Positions 22,767 to 32,175 of a stretch of 64,000 nucleotides of DNA are shown one piece after another. Where the stretch lies: the NCBI GenBank assembly GCA_030549495.1, contig JAUIRK010001035.1, positions 849,001-913,000 of the forward strand, read 5' to 3'. The translations under genes were made by a program, and so were the position numbers. This DNA is from Nectonema munidae. Its lineage: Eukaryota; Nematomorpha; Nectonematoida; Nectonematidae. Within the stretch, counting starts at the first letter, position 1. Each line of letters opens with the position of its first letter. A model generated the notes under the pieces. The model saw only the letters and a list, made by a program, of their open reading frames with translations. It made no database searches and was not told the origin of the DNA.

Positions 22767-24129
22767 TATTAATCGTTTCAAGGCGATGGTAGATAATACC
22801 GCGGCCTTCTCCCCATAATCTTCATTTTGATATTGGTTATGTCTTGGCTTTCTTGCACCTTGCGCCTTTTTTTAAGTATTAATCGTTTAAAACGAGGGTA
22901 GATTATCGTGCGGCCTTCTTCCTTTTTATTTGTTTTTGATATTGGTTATGTGTTGGCTTTCTAGCAACTTGCCCCTTTTTTAAGTTTTAATCGTTTTAAA
23001 CGAGGGTAGAGTATGGTGCGGCCTTCTTCCTATCATAATCCGTTCATTTTGATAGATGTGTTGGCTTTCTAGCACCTTCCCCCTTTTTAAAAATATTAAT
23101 CGTTTTAAACGAGGGTAGATAGATTATGGTGCCGCCTCTAGCACCTTTAAACGAGGGTATTGGTTGTGTTGGCTTTCTAGCACCTTTAAACGAGGGTAGA
23201 GTATGGTGCGGCCTTCTTCCTATCATAATCCGTTCATTTTGATAGATGTGTTGGCTTTCTAGCACCTTCCCCCTTTTTAAAAATATTAATCGTTTTAAAC
23301 GAGGGTAGATAGATTATGGTGCCGCCTCTAGCACCTTTAAACGAGGGTATTGGTTGTGTTGGCTTTCTAGCACCTTTAAACGAGGGTAGAGTATGGTGCG
23401 GCCTTCTTCCTATCATAATCCGTTCATTTTGATAGATGTGTTGGCTTTCTAGCACCTTCCCCCTTTTTAAAAATATTAATCGTTTTAAACGAGGGTAGAT
23501 ATATGGTGCCGCCTTCTTTCTTCATTTTGATATTGGTTGTGTTGGCTTTCTAGCACCTTTAAACGAGGGTAGAGTATGGTGCGGCCTTCTTCCTATCATA
23601 ATCCGTTCATTTTGATAGATGTGTTGGCTTTCTAGCACCTTCCCCCTTTTTAAAAATATTAATCGTTTTAAACGAGGGTAGATATATGGTGCCGCCTTCT
23701 TTCTTCATTTTGATATTGGTTGTGTTGGCTTTCTAGCACCTTTAAACGAGGGTAGAGTATGGTGCGGCCTTCTTCCTATCATAATCCGTTCATTTTGATA
23801 GATGTGTTGGCTTTCTAGCACCTTCCCCCTTTTTAAAAATATTAATCGTTTTAAACGAGGGTAGATATATGGTGCCGCCTTCTTTCTTCATTTTGATATT
23901 GGTTGTGTTGGCTTTCTAGCACCTTTAAACGAGGGTAGAGTATGGTGCGGCCTTCTTCCTATCATAATCCGTTCATTTTGATAGATGTGTTGGCTTTCTA
24001 GCACCTTCCCCCTTTTTAAAAATATTAATCGTTTTAAACGAGGGTAGATAGATTATGGTGCCGCCTCTAGCACCTTTAAACGAGGGTATTGGTTGTGTTG
24101 GCTTTCTAGCACCTTTAAACGAGGGTAGA
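22767..24129. repeat. Satellite array, left part, higher-order unit 183-190 bp
   Basis: Two kinds of submonomer alternate. The longer (about 112 bp) has GTATGGTGCGGCCTTCTTCC, CATAATCCG, GATAGATGTG, TTGGCTTTCTAGCACCTTCC and AATATTAATCG. The shorter (about 71-78 bp) has ATGGTGCCGCC, then either CTTTCTTCATTTTGATATTGG or CTCTAGCACC, and GGTTGTG. Each starts with TTTAAACGAGGGTA. The landmark TATCATAATCCG falls at 23031, 23221, 23411, 23594, 23777 and 23960, so the period is 190 then 183 bp. Neighbouring units are nearly identical, which implies recent homogenisation. The array is cut at 24129 by a LINE and resumes at 30653. Confidence 0.93.
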
Positions 24130-24397
24130 AGAAGAAGAAGAAGAAGAAGAAAAATTTATTAAAATATTTTAGAGCATAATAAATATAGTATATCTATATA
24201 CATTATATTTACTTATAGAACAGGCATAGATTTAGAACATAACATAAAAAAAAAACATTTAAAAAAAAAAACACTTATGATTTTGTTAGTTTCCAAAGGT
24301 TTATAAAAACCGCTTCAGGAGATCTAACATTACAATTGAAAAAAAATATGATAAAGAAATATGAATATTTGTTACGGGACTTTCAAATGAAGAAGTT

Positions 24398-27373
24398 TCA
24401 AGTTCGAGCTACACAAGAGAAGCAATTTTTTTTTTCGCATTTTAAATTTGCAGGATAGGTAGATAATATCTTTGCTTTAAACAGTCTTTTAAAATTTTTG
24501 ACTGAAGAACAGCTTTCACCAATGACATGGCGGTAGACATCATAAAACGATGGGACTTTATACATGACAGATTGATGTGAAAGGTGCAATCTGTATGATG
24601 GTTTCTTTAATCTTGATGGTACTCTAAAATTATATGCGTTTCTGACATCATAGGATATTATATCCTGAAAAAAGCTTTCACTGTGATTATTTAAGCAGTT
24701 GAACAAAAAGAGGCCGAGTTTCATATTGTACAGATCTTTAATTTTGAGTAAGCTATGTTCATGGAAGAGATGATCAGAATGAGAGTACTTGCTTAAGTCA
24801 CAGATAATTTTGAGTGCTCTTCGATTCAGTGCTTCTAAATGTTCAATGTTGGAATGCGCAAAATTAATGAGACTATAGTTTAAATGAGGGAGAAAAATAG
24901 TCTTATACATAATTATTCTTACATGCAAAGGAAAGATTTTTTTGACATATTTCAATATGCCAATAATTCTGCTAAGTTTAAGATTCAGGTGATTCAAATG
25001 TACATTAAATTTTAGCTTGGAGTCGATATATAAGCCAAGAAGATTGAAACTATCAACAACGCATATGTTGCTTTCATCGAATAACGCGCAATTAACTGTA
25101 CTACTTGTTGTTACAATCATTGCTTTAGTTTTCTTTACATTAATTGACAAATCATTGCGCTCAAACCATTTGTAAACTTTCTGTAGATTCGTCTTATAAA
25201 TATTACTTTTTGAGAGATCGTAATCAAAGAGTAGAGTGACATCATCAGCGTACATTACAAAGTTGAAAAAGTCAGAGGATTTGTGTAAATCATTGATGTA
25301 CAGCGAAAATAATAACGGCCCTAAGATCGATCCTTGAGGTACACCTCGAGTTAAGCATTTGATGTCTGAAGATATACTTCCAAGAGAAACAAATTGTTTC
25401 CTATCTTTTAAGTACGATGAAAAAAAATAACAAGACATTTGAGAAAATCCATAATCAGATAGCTTAGATAATAAAATACTATGAGATATCGAATCAAACG
25501 CTTTGGTGAGGTCAATAAAAATTAACCCGGCAGATTTTTTGATTTCTAAATAGGATATGATTTTGTCAATGAGATAACTATGGAGTAACTCGGTAGAGAA
25601 ATTTTGTCTGAAAGCAAACTGCTTGTCATAGTATAAACTTTTTTCCCTTAAAAAAGTTGAAACTTGAGAAAAAATTATTTTTTCAAAAATTTTTGCAAAG
25701 ATTGGGATTATTGAAATTGGTCTGAAATTTGATAGATTGAAATTATCAGCTTTTTTAGGAATTGCAACGACTTTATTCAACTTTAGAGCTGGAAGAAATT
25801 TGGAATATTGGATACAAATGTTAAAGCAGTTCATTAAGACTGAGGTAAAGCTATTCAGAACTAAATTTATATGTTCAAGATTAATACCGTAAGCATCTGT
25901 CGACTTACTGGACGAACAACTGTGTATGGCAACAAGAACATCATTTTCATTTATAGAATTCAAGCAGAAAATCTCTTTACTTTGTTTTTGTGCTAACACA
26001 AAATAGTCATTTTTGCTTAAACTAGGCAAAATAAAAGAATCATTCAATTTATCAACAATGACTTGTTTATCAAAAACGAATTCCCCTGTATCAATTTCGA
26101 GTTTATCTATTTTTTCACTTTTAGGCTTGATAAAATAATTAATTTTTGACCAAACTTCTTTCGAACTTCTGTTTGATCTGAAAAACGAATTATAATATTC
26201 TTTTTTCAGAAATATTATTCTATTTTTAATATAATTACGAAGTCTTATAAAATTGTTTTTCAAGTATGGACAATTATGTTTTAACTTCTTAATTTTCTTA
26301 AATAGAAAATTTCTATTCTTAATTAATTCGAGTACTTCGGGCTTCATCCATGGTTTTAGTATAACTTTGTACCCTGTTTTGTCATGATACGGAACAGTTT
26401 TTTGTGAATTGAAAACACAAGAAGAAAACAAAGAAGTTACTTTCTCAAAAAGAGATTCAGGACTATTTTTGAGGTTTTCAATATAAGATGACCAATTAAT
26501 TTTATAATACTCTGATATAAAAATAGACTTATCAAAAACTGATCTTAAACTAGGTGAGTGTTTTATTTCCAAGTTAATTGAAAGACAAATGGGAAAATGA
26601 TCAGAGAAATTAGTTTCTATAACGATAGATTTGTATGCTGAAAGAAAGTTAGGAACAAGAAAGTTATCAATAACACTACCTGAAGAAGGGCGTGTCGGAA
26701 GGTTAATACAGTGCTTATATCCATTTATCAAAAAGTCACTTACAAAATTCATCGCGTTACAACAAGACTTAGAAATATCAAAGTTAAAATCACCTGCAAG
26801 GATATTTAATGAAGAGCTAGATGTTGTAGATAGAACGAAGTCTAAGTATTCACGAAACTTGTCAATTACATGAGAAATAAAGCATGGTCTACGATATAAG
26901 TTATGTATAATGAGGTTTTTCCCAGAAAAATTTTGAATTTCTATGGAAAAATGTTCAAAACTGTCAGGAGAAAAGTGTTTACTTAATATTTTAAAAGTAA
27001 GATTTTTTTCAATGAAAAACCCCAGACCACTATGCTTACTAAGCCCGCTAAAATAACCTACAAATGCATACCCTTCAATATTATAAGAGGTATTGCCGCC
27101 AGCCCATGTTTCTTGAACACATAAAACTTGAATGCTACGATTATATGTACGGTGAAACATTTGAACAAACATGTTTAATTCATCAAATTTGCTATTAAGT
27201 GACTGTACGTTAATACTAATAATATTAAAACTATTAAGTTGAACGTATCCACTCGTACTTGAACACCGATCAGTGAAGAAGTTCTCTTCATTGATTTGGT
27301 TTTGATGATAAAAGCTGTTGTTAGAACTGAAACTATAACACCCATTTGGTACTTTATTTAACAACTCAGTCAT
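24398..27373 (-). CDS. LINE ORF2: APE endonuclease and reverse transcriptase
   Basis: 991 residues. The endonuclease occupies roughly residues 47-265: SINVQSLNSK (Asn), CVQETW (catalytic Glu), NLYRRP, AGDFNFD near 192 (Asp/Asn) and SDHFPI near 257 (the SDH catalytic triad end). The reverse transcriptase spans about 515-790: NFRPISIIPIFAKIFEK, FAFRQNFSTE, FIDLTKAFDSI near 617, RGVPQGSILGPLLFSLYIND, and the YADD active site near 706. A C-terminal region with conserved aromatic residues follows and ends in CEKKNCFSC. All key catalytic residues are present, so the protein looks functional. It nicks the target and primes reverse transcription there. The start overlaps the end of ORF1 by 8 bp (ATGACTGA), which suggests re-initiation after ORF1 termination. 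Confidence 0.92.
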   Translation of the reverse strand: MTELLNKVPNGCYSFSSNNSFYHQNQINEENFFTDRCSSTSGYVQLNSFNIISINVQSLNSKFDELNMFVQMFHRTYNRSIQVLCVQETWAGGNTSYNIEGYAFVGYFSGLSKHSGLGFFIEKNLTFKILSKHFSPDSFEHFSIEIQNFSGKNLIIHNLYRRPCFISHVIDKFREYLDFVLSTTSSSSLNILAGDFNFDISKSCCNAMNFVSDFLINGYKHCINLPTRPSSGSVIDNFLVPNFLSAYKSIVIETNFSDHFPICLSINLEIKHSPSLRSVFDKSIFISEYYKINWSSYIENLKNSPESLFEKVTSLFSSCVFNSQKTVPYHDKTGYKVILKPWMKPEVLELIKNRNFLFKKIKKLKHNCPYLKNNFIRLRNYIKNRIIFLKKEYYNSFFRSNRSSKEVWSKINYFIKPKSEKIDKLEIDTGEFVFDKQVIVDKLNDSFILPSLSKNDYFVLAQKQSKEIFCLNSINENDVLVAIHSCSSSKSTDAYGINLEHINLVLNSFTSVLMNCFNICIQYSKFLPALKLNKVVAIPKKADNFNLSNFRPISIIPIFAKIFEKIIFSQVSTFLREKSLYYDKQFAFRQNFSTELLHSYLIDKIISYLEIKKSAGLIFIDLTKAFDSISHSILLSKLSDYGFSQMSCYFFSSYLKDRKQFVSLGSISSDIKCLTRGVPQGSILGPLLFSLYINDLHKSSDFFNFVMYADDVTLLFDYDLSKSNIYKTNLQKVYKWFERNDLSINVKKTKAMIVTTSSTVNCALFDESNICVVDSFNLLGLYIDSKLKFNVHLNHLNLKLSRIIGILKYVKKIFPLHVRIIMYKTIFLPHLNYSLINFAHSNIEHLEALNRRALKIICDLSKYSHSDHLFHEHSLLKIKDLYNMKLGLFLFNCLNNHSESFFQDIISYDVRNAYNFRVPSRLKKPSYRLHLSHQSVMYKVPSFYDVYRHVIGESCSSVKNFKRLFKAKILSTYPANLKCEKKNCFSCVART

Positions 27374-28490
27374 AATATAATGTATTCATACCAATCTTTT
27401 TTATTTCCTTTTGAACAAGGGGACAATTGAAGTCAAGAGCAGAGTGAGAAAAATCTGATAGGCCTTTAGATTTACAGTTTGTACAAATATTTTCACTAGT
27501 TAATTTAGAGCAATTACTCCCATTATGTGATTCACTGCAGTATCTACAAATTGAGGATTTTTTACAATTTGATGCAGTATGACCAATAAGGCAGCAGTTG
27601 GAGCACTGCTTATGAAAAACATATGGATACACTTTGCATCTACTCAAATCAAAATACACCTTGAAATTATTTTTAGAAAGAGATTTGAATATTTCTGTTG
27701 AAATAGAAAAAATAAAAAGCTTTCTATCAGGAACTTTTGTATTTTTAGAAAAAAGTAATTTGAAGCAATGTCCATCTTGAAATAAATTCTGAATTTCAGT
27801 ATTTTTAGCCAAAATAGAATTCGTCACAAATGCTTCTGTATAGGTAGAGGGTAAATTAAGACTTATCTTTGGTAAGTATTTTTTAACTTCGTCAGCTTTT
27901 ATATTTTTTTGAGAAAAAATTTCGTTTGCTTTTTTCAGATTCTCGGAATCATTGAACTTAAAAATAAATTTTTTCTTAAGGTTATTGAAAGAAGCAACTT
28001 GTACATCTTTCAGGTATTTTGAAGAATTTTTGACAAAATCAGTACTGACATCATCCTTTGATACAATAAGAGTATTAATATTTTTCTTTACTACATCTGA
28101 ATAAGTCGGAGTAGTCACTCGTTTGATAGGTTTAGACTCATTGATCAAAGGAGAAGCTGCTTTGACGCTTTGCTCAAGTGATTCAACTTTTTCGATCAAA
28201 AGATCAATTTTAGAATTCTCAGAAATAACAATGTCCGATGCTTGGGATTTATTGAGATTGTTCTCTTTTTTTAAAGCTACACAGGCCTTGCAAATAAAAT
28301 TAAAGCCAAAATGAAAATATTTATCGTAAATCTTGTTGAAATCATTTTTTAATCCAATACAGAGATAACAAACCCACTTATCACAATTAAAGCATTGGAC
28401 CATCTGTTTGCTTTCATTAACCTCGGAGTTGTCAGTATAAACATCTCTCGAACACTGAGAACAAAGCCAATTACACATTGATACGAACAA
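27366..28490 (-). CDS. LINE ORF1: PHD-like and zinc-knuckle nucleic-acid-binding protein
   Basis: 374 residues. The N-terminus (about 7-72) has eight spaced cysteines around CFNCDKWVCYLC, like a PHD or similar zinc finger known from ORF1 of CR1-group LINEs. A middle segment (about 170-270) looks like the RRM-like folded part of such proteins. The C-terminus holds three zinc knuckles: CSNCCLIGHTASNC, CRYCSESHNGSNC, and a longer one starting CTNC. The family coats its own RNA and acts as a chaperone. The reading frame is intact and ends inside the ORF2 start. A second copy at 29039-30163 differs at one visible residue (DKWL for DKWV). Confidence 0.87.
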   Translation of the reverse strand: MFVSMCNWLCSQCSRDVYTDNSEVNESKQMVQCFNCDKWVCYLCIGLKNDFNKIYDKYFHFGFNFICKACVALKKENNLNKSQASDIVISENSKIDLLIEKVESLEQSVKAASPLINESKPIKRVTTPTYSDVVKKNINTLIVSKDDVSTDFVKNSSKYLKDVQVASFNNLKKKFIFKFNDSENLKKANEIFSQKNIKADEVKKYLPKISLNLPSTYTEAFVTNSILAKNTEIQNLFQDGHCFKLLFSKNTKVPDRKLFIFSISTEIFKSLSKNNFKVYFDLSRCKVYPYVFHKQCSNCCLIGHTASNCKKSSICRYCSESHNGSNCSKLTSENICTNCKSKGLSDFSHSALDFNCPLVQKEIKKIGMNTLYYD

Positions 28491-28824
28491 AACTTTTACA
28501 AATGATTTATTTTAAAAATTCAAACACGTAATTTCAAATAAATTAAAATTTTAAAAATAAAATTTCAAAATAAAAAAAAAAAAAAATAAATAAATTTACA
28601 AATTATTTATTTAAAAAATGCAAACACGTAATTTCAAATAAATTTAAATTTTGAAAATAAAATTTCATATTGTAAAAAACAAATTTACAAATTATTGATT
28701 AAAAATACAAACACGTAATTTCAAATAAACTTTAATTTTAAGAATAAAATTTAAATATTGTAAGTAAAACTTATTTTTCCGCCATTAAAAACTTGTAGCG
28801 AAACAGGAAAAAAAAAAAAAAAGG
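28491..28824 (-). promoter_or_regulatory. LINE 5'UTR with three tandem ~90-100 bp repeats
   Basis: The word CAAACACGTAATTTCAAATA occurs at 28521, 28621 and 28708, each followed by similar AT-rich sequence. In element orientation the UTR begins with a T run, then CCTGTTTCGCTACAAG. Tandem repeats in a LINE 5'UTR often carry the internal promoter; that role is inferred. The duplicate copy repeats the arrangement at 30194, 30295 and 30384. Confidence 0.55.
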
Positions 28825-30652
28825 ATGAAACATTTGAACAAACATGTTTAATTCATCAAATTTGCTATTAAGTGACTGTACGTTAATACTAATAATATTA
28901 AAACTATTAAGTTGAACGTATCCACTCGTACTTGAACACCGATCAGTGAAGAAGTTCTCTTCATTGATTTGGTTTTGATGATAAAAGCTGTTGTTAGAAC
29001 TGAAACTATAACACCCATTTGGTACTTTATTTAACAACTCAGTCATAATATAATGTATTCATACCAATCTTTTTTATTTCCTTTTGAACAAGGGGACAAT
29101 TGAAGTCAAGAGCAGAGTGAGAAAAATCTGATAGGCCTTTAGATTTACAGTTTGTACAAATATTTTCACTAGTTAATTTAGAGCAATTACTCCCATTATG
29201 TGATTCACTGCAGTATCTACAAATTGAGGATTTTTTACAATTTGATGCAGTATGACCAATAAGGCAGCAGTTGGAGCACTGCTTATGAAAAACATATGGA
29301 TACACTTTGCATCTACTCAAATCAAAATACACCTTGAAATTATTTTTAGAAAGAGATTTGAATATTTCTGTTGAAATAGAAAAAATAAAAAGCTTTCTAT
29401 CAGGAACTTTTGTATTTTTAGAAAAAAGTAATTTGAAGCAATGTCCATCTTGAAATAAATTCTGAATTTCAGTATTTTTAGCCAAAATAGAATTCGTCAC
29501 AAATGCTTCTGTATAGGTAGAGGGTAAATTAAGACTTATCTTTGGTAAGTATTTTTTAACTTCGTCAGCTTTTATATTTTTTTGAGAAAAAATTTCGTTT
29601 GCTTTTTTCAGATTCTCGGAATCATTGAACTTAAAAATAAATTTTTTCTTAAGGTTATTGAAAGAAGCAACTTGTACATCTTTCAGGTATTTTGAAGAAT
29701 TTTTGACAAAATCAGTACTGACATCATCCTTTGATACAATAAGAGTATTAATATTTTTCTTTACTACATCTGAATAAGTCGGAGTAGTCACTCGTTTGAT
29801 AGGTTTAGACTCATTGATCAAAGGAGAAGCTGCTTTGACGCTTTGCTCAAGTGATTCAACTTTTTCGATCAAAAGATCAATTTTAGAATTCTCAGAAATA
29901 ACAATGTCCGATGCTTGGGATTTATTGAGATTGTTCTCTTTTTTTAAAGCTACACAGGCCTTGCAAATAAAATTAAAGCCAAAATGAAAATATTTATCGT
30001 AAATCTTGTTGAAATCATTTTTTAATCCAATACAGAGATAACAAAGCCACTTATCACAATTAAAGCATTGGACCATCTGTTTGCTTTCATTAACCTCGGA
30101 GTTGTCAGTATAAACATCTCTCGAACACTGGGAACAAAGCCAATTACACATTGATACGAACAAAACTTTTACAAATGATTTATTTTAAAAATTCAAACAC
30201 GTAATTTCAAATAAATTAAAATTTTAAAAATAAAATTTCAAAATAAAAAAAAAAAAAAAAAAAAATAAATTTACAAATTATTTATTTAAAAAATGCAAAC
30301 ACGTAATTTCAAATAAATTTAAATTTTGAAAATAAAATTTCATATTGTAAAAAACAAATTTACAAATTATTGATTAAAAATACAAACACGTAATTTCAAA
30401 TAAACTTTAATTTTAAGAATAAAATTTAAATATTGTAAGTAAAACTTATTTTTCCGCCATTAAAAACTTGTAGCGAAACAGGAAAAAAAAAAAAAAGGAT
30501 GAAACATTTGAACAAACATGTTTAATTCATCAAATTTGCTATTAAGTGACTGTACGTTAATACTAATAATATTAAAACTATTAAGTTGAACGTATCCACT
30601 CGTACTTGAACACCGATCAGTGAAGATAACCGTGTGCCTTTCATCAGTGTGA
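28825..30652 (-). repeat. Tandem duplication of the LINE 5' third, plus a short leader
   Basis: Going 3' to 5' on the element: 28825-29046 repeats the first ~73 codons of ORF2 and stops at the word for FVQMFH; 29039-30163 repeats ORF1; 30164-30499 repeats the 5'UTR. Then 30500-30625 is a third copy of about 42 codons of ORF2 (CSSTSGYVQLNSFN to FVQMFH). Both junctions (28822 and 30497) join the same ORF2 point to the same A/T run at the UTR start. The repeat unit is about 1675 bp. Positions 30626-30652 are unexplained filler before the satellite resumes. The same junction twice points to duplication of one original fusion rather than two independent events. Confidence 0.88.
29039..30163 (-). 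CDS. Second copy of LINE ORF1
   Basis: 374 codons, open throughout and the same as the ORF1 at 27366-28490 except for Leu instead of Val in the DKW(V/L)CYL segment. It is followed by only the first ~73 codons of ORF2 before the element sequence breaks into the next 5'UTR. It could be expressed as ORF1 alone. The near-identity means the duplication is recent, or that the assembly has duplicated a segment. Confidence 0.85.
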   Translation of the reverse strand: MFVSMCNWLCSQCSRDVYTDNSEVNESKQMVQCFNCDKWLCYLCIGLKNDFNKIYDKYFHFGFNFICKACVALKKENNLNKSQASDIVISENSKIDLLIEKVESLEQSVKAASPLINESKPIKRVTTPTYSDVVKKNINTLIVSKDDVSTDFVKNSSKYLKDVQVASFNNLKKKFIFKFNDSENLKKANEIFSQKNIKADEVKKYLPKISLNLPSTYTEAFVTNSILAKNTEIQNLFQDGHCFKLLFSKNTKVPDRKLFIFSISTEIFKSLSKNNFKVYFDLSRCKVYPYVFHKQCSNCCLIGHTASNCKKSSICRYCSESHNGSNCSKLTSENICTNCKSKGLSDFSHSALDFNCPLVQKEIKKIGMNTLYYD

Positions 30653-32175
30653 TAAACGAGGGTAGATATATGGTGCCGCCTTCTTTCTTCATTTTGATAT
30701 TGGTTGTGTTGGCTTTCTAGCACCTTTAAACGAGGGTAGAGTATGGTGCGGCCTTCTTCCTATCATAATCCGTTCATTTTGATAGATGTGTTGGCTTTCT
30801 AGCACCTTCCCCCTTTTTAAAAATATTAATCGTTTAAAACGAGGGTAGATTATCGTGCGGCCTTCTTCCAATAATCCGTTTTTTATTTGTTTTTGATATT
30901 GGTTATGTGTTGGCTTTCTAGCAACTTGCCCCTTTTTTAAGTTTTAATCGTTTTAAACGAGGGTAGAGTATGGTGCGGCCTTCTTCCTATCATAATCCGT
31001 TCATTTTGATAGATGTGTTGGCTTTCTAGCACCTTCCCCCTTTTTAAAAATATTAATCGTTTTAAACGAGGGTAGATAGATTATGGTGCCGCCTCTAGCA
31101 CCTTTAAACGAGGGTATTGGTTGTGTTGGCTTTCTAGCACCTTTAAACGAGGGTAGAGTATGGTGCGGCCTTCTTCCTATCATAATCCGTTCATTTTGAT
31201 AGATGTGTTGGCTTTCTAGCACCTTCCCCCTTTTTAAAAATATTAATCGTTTTAAACGAGGGTAGATAGATTATGGTGCCGCCTTCTTTCTTCATTTTGA
31301 TATTGGTTGTGTTGGCTTTCTAGCACCTTTAAACGAGGGTAGAGTATGGTGCGGCCTTCTTCCTATCATAATCCGTTCATTTTGATAGATGTGTTGGCTT
31401 TCTAGCACCTTCCCCCTTTTTAAAAATATTAATCGTTTTAAACGAGGGTAGATAGATTATGGTGCCGCCTTATTTCTTCATTTTGATATTGGTTGTGTTG
31501 GCTTTCTAGCACCTTTAAACGAGGGTAGAGTATGGTGCGGCCTTCTTCCTATCATAATCCGTTCATTTTGATAGATGTGTTGGCTTTCTAGCACCTTCCC
31601 CCTTTTTAAAAATATTAATCGTTTTAAACGAGGGTAGATATATGGTGCCGCCTTCTTTCTTCATTTTGATATTGGTTGTGTTGGCTTTCTAGCACCTTTA
31701 AACGAGGGTAGAGTATGGTGCGGCCTTCTTCCTATCATAATCCGTTCATTTTGATAGATGTGTTGGCTTTCTAGCACCTTCCCCCTTTTTAAAAATATTA
31801 ATCGTTTTAAACGAGGGTAGATAGATTATGGTGCCGCCTTCTTTCTTCATTTTGATATTGGTTGTGTTGGCTTTCTAGCACCTTTAAACGAGGGTAGAGT
31901 ATGGTGCGGCCTTCTTCCTATCATAATCCGTTCATTTTGATAGATGTGTTGGCTTTCTAGCACCTTCCCCCTTTTTAAAAATATTAATCGTTTCAAGGCG
32001 ATGGTAGATAATACCGCGGCCTTCTCCCCATAATCTTCATTTTGATATTGGTTATGTCTTGGCTTTCTAGCACCTTCCCCCTTTTTTAAAAGTATTAATC
32101 GTTTTAAACGAGGGTAGATTATGGTGCGCCCTTCTTACCATAATCCGTTCTTCATTCTGATATTGGTGATGTGTT
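30653..32175. repeat. Satellite array, right part
   Basis: The same higher-order unit as 22767-24129. TATCATAATCCG landmarks at 30989, 31179, 31364, 31550, 31733 and 31919 give periods of 183-190 bp. The last units (31990-32175) change to the variant found at the left edge (CAAGGCGATGGTAGATAATA, also at 22779), then the array ends in non-repetitive DNA. The same variant at both outer edges fits one continuous array that was split by the LINE. Confidence 0.9.

Larger units (their letters stand above)
24130..28824 (-). mobile_element. Two-ORF LINE (CR1/L2/Daphne-like) inserted in the satellite
   Basis: Reading the minus strand 5' to 3': a 5'UTR with three repeats (28824-28491), ORF1 (28490-27366), ORF2 (27373-24398), a 3'UTR of about 250 bp, and a (TTC)n tail at 24151-24130 instead of poly(A). 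Both ORFs are open from end to end. The zinc-finger ORF1, APE-type endonuclease, reverse transcriptase without a visible RNase H domain, and simple-repeat tail point to the CR1/L2/Daphne group; the exact clade would need a tree. Together with the duplicated 5' segment (28825-30652) it is bracketed by TAAACGAGGGTAGA at 24116-24129 and 30653-30666, a 14-bp target duplication drawn from the satellite itself. Confidence 0.87.

Noticed and set aside
23044-23455. Identical 73-codon minus-strand frames repeated every 190 bp
   Set aside because: They arise because the satellite unit happens to be open in one frame; the peptide spans unit boundaries and resembles no protein.
22767-24129. CRISPR-like array
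   Set aside because: Repeats are long and contiguous with no unique spacers, and the genome is eukaryotic; this is a satellite.
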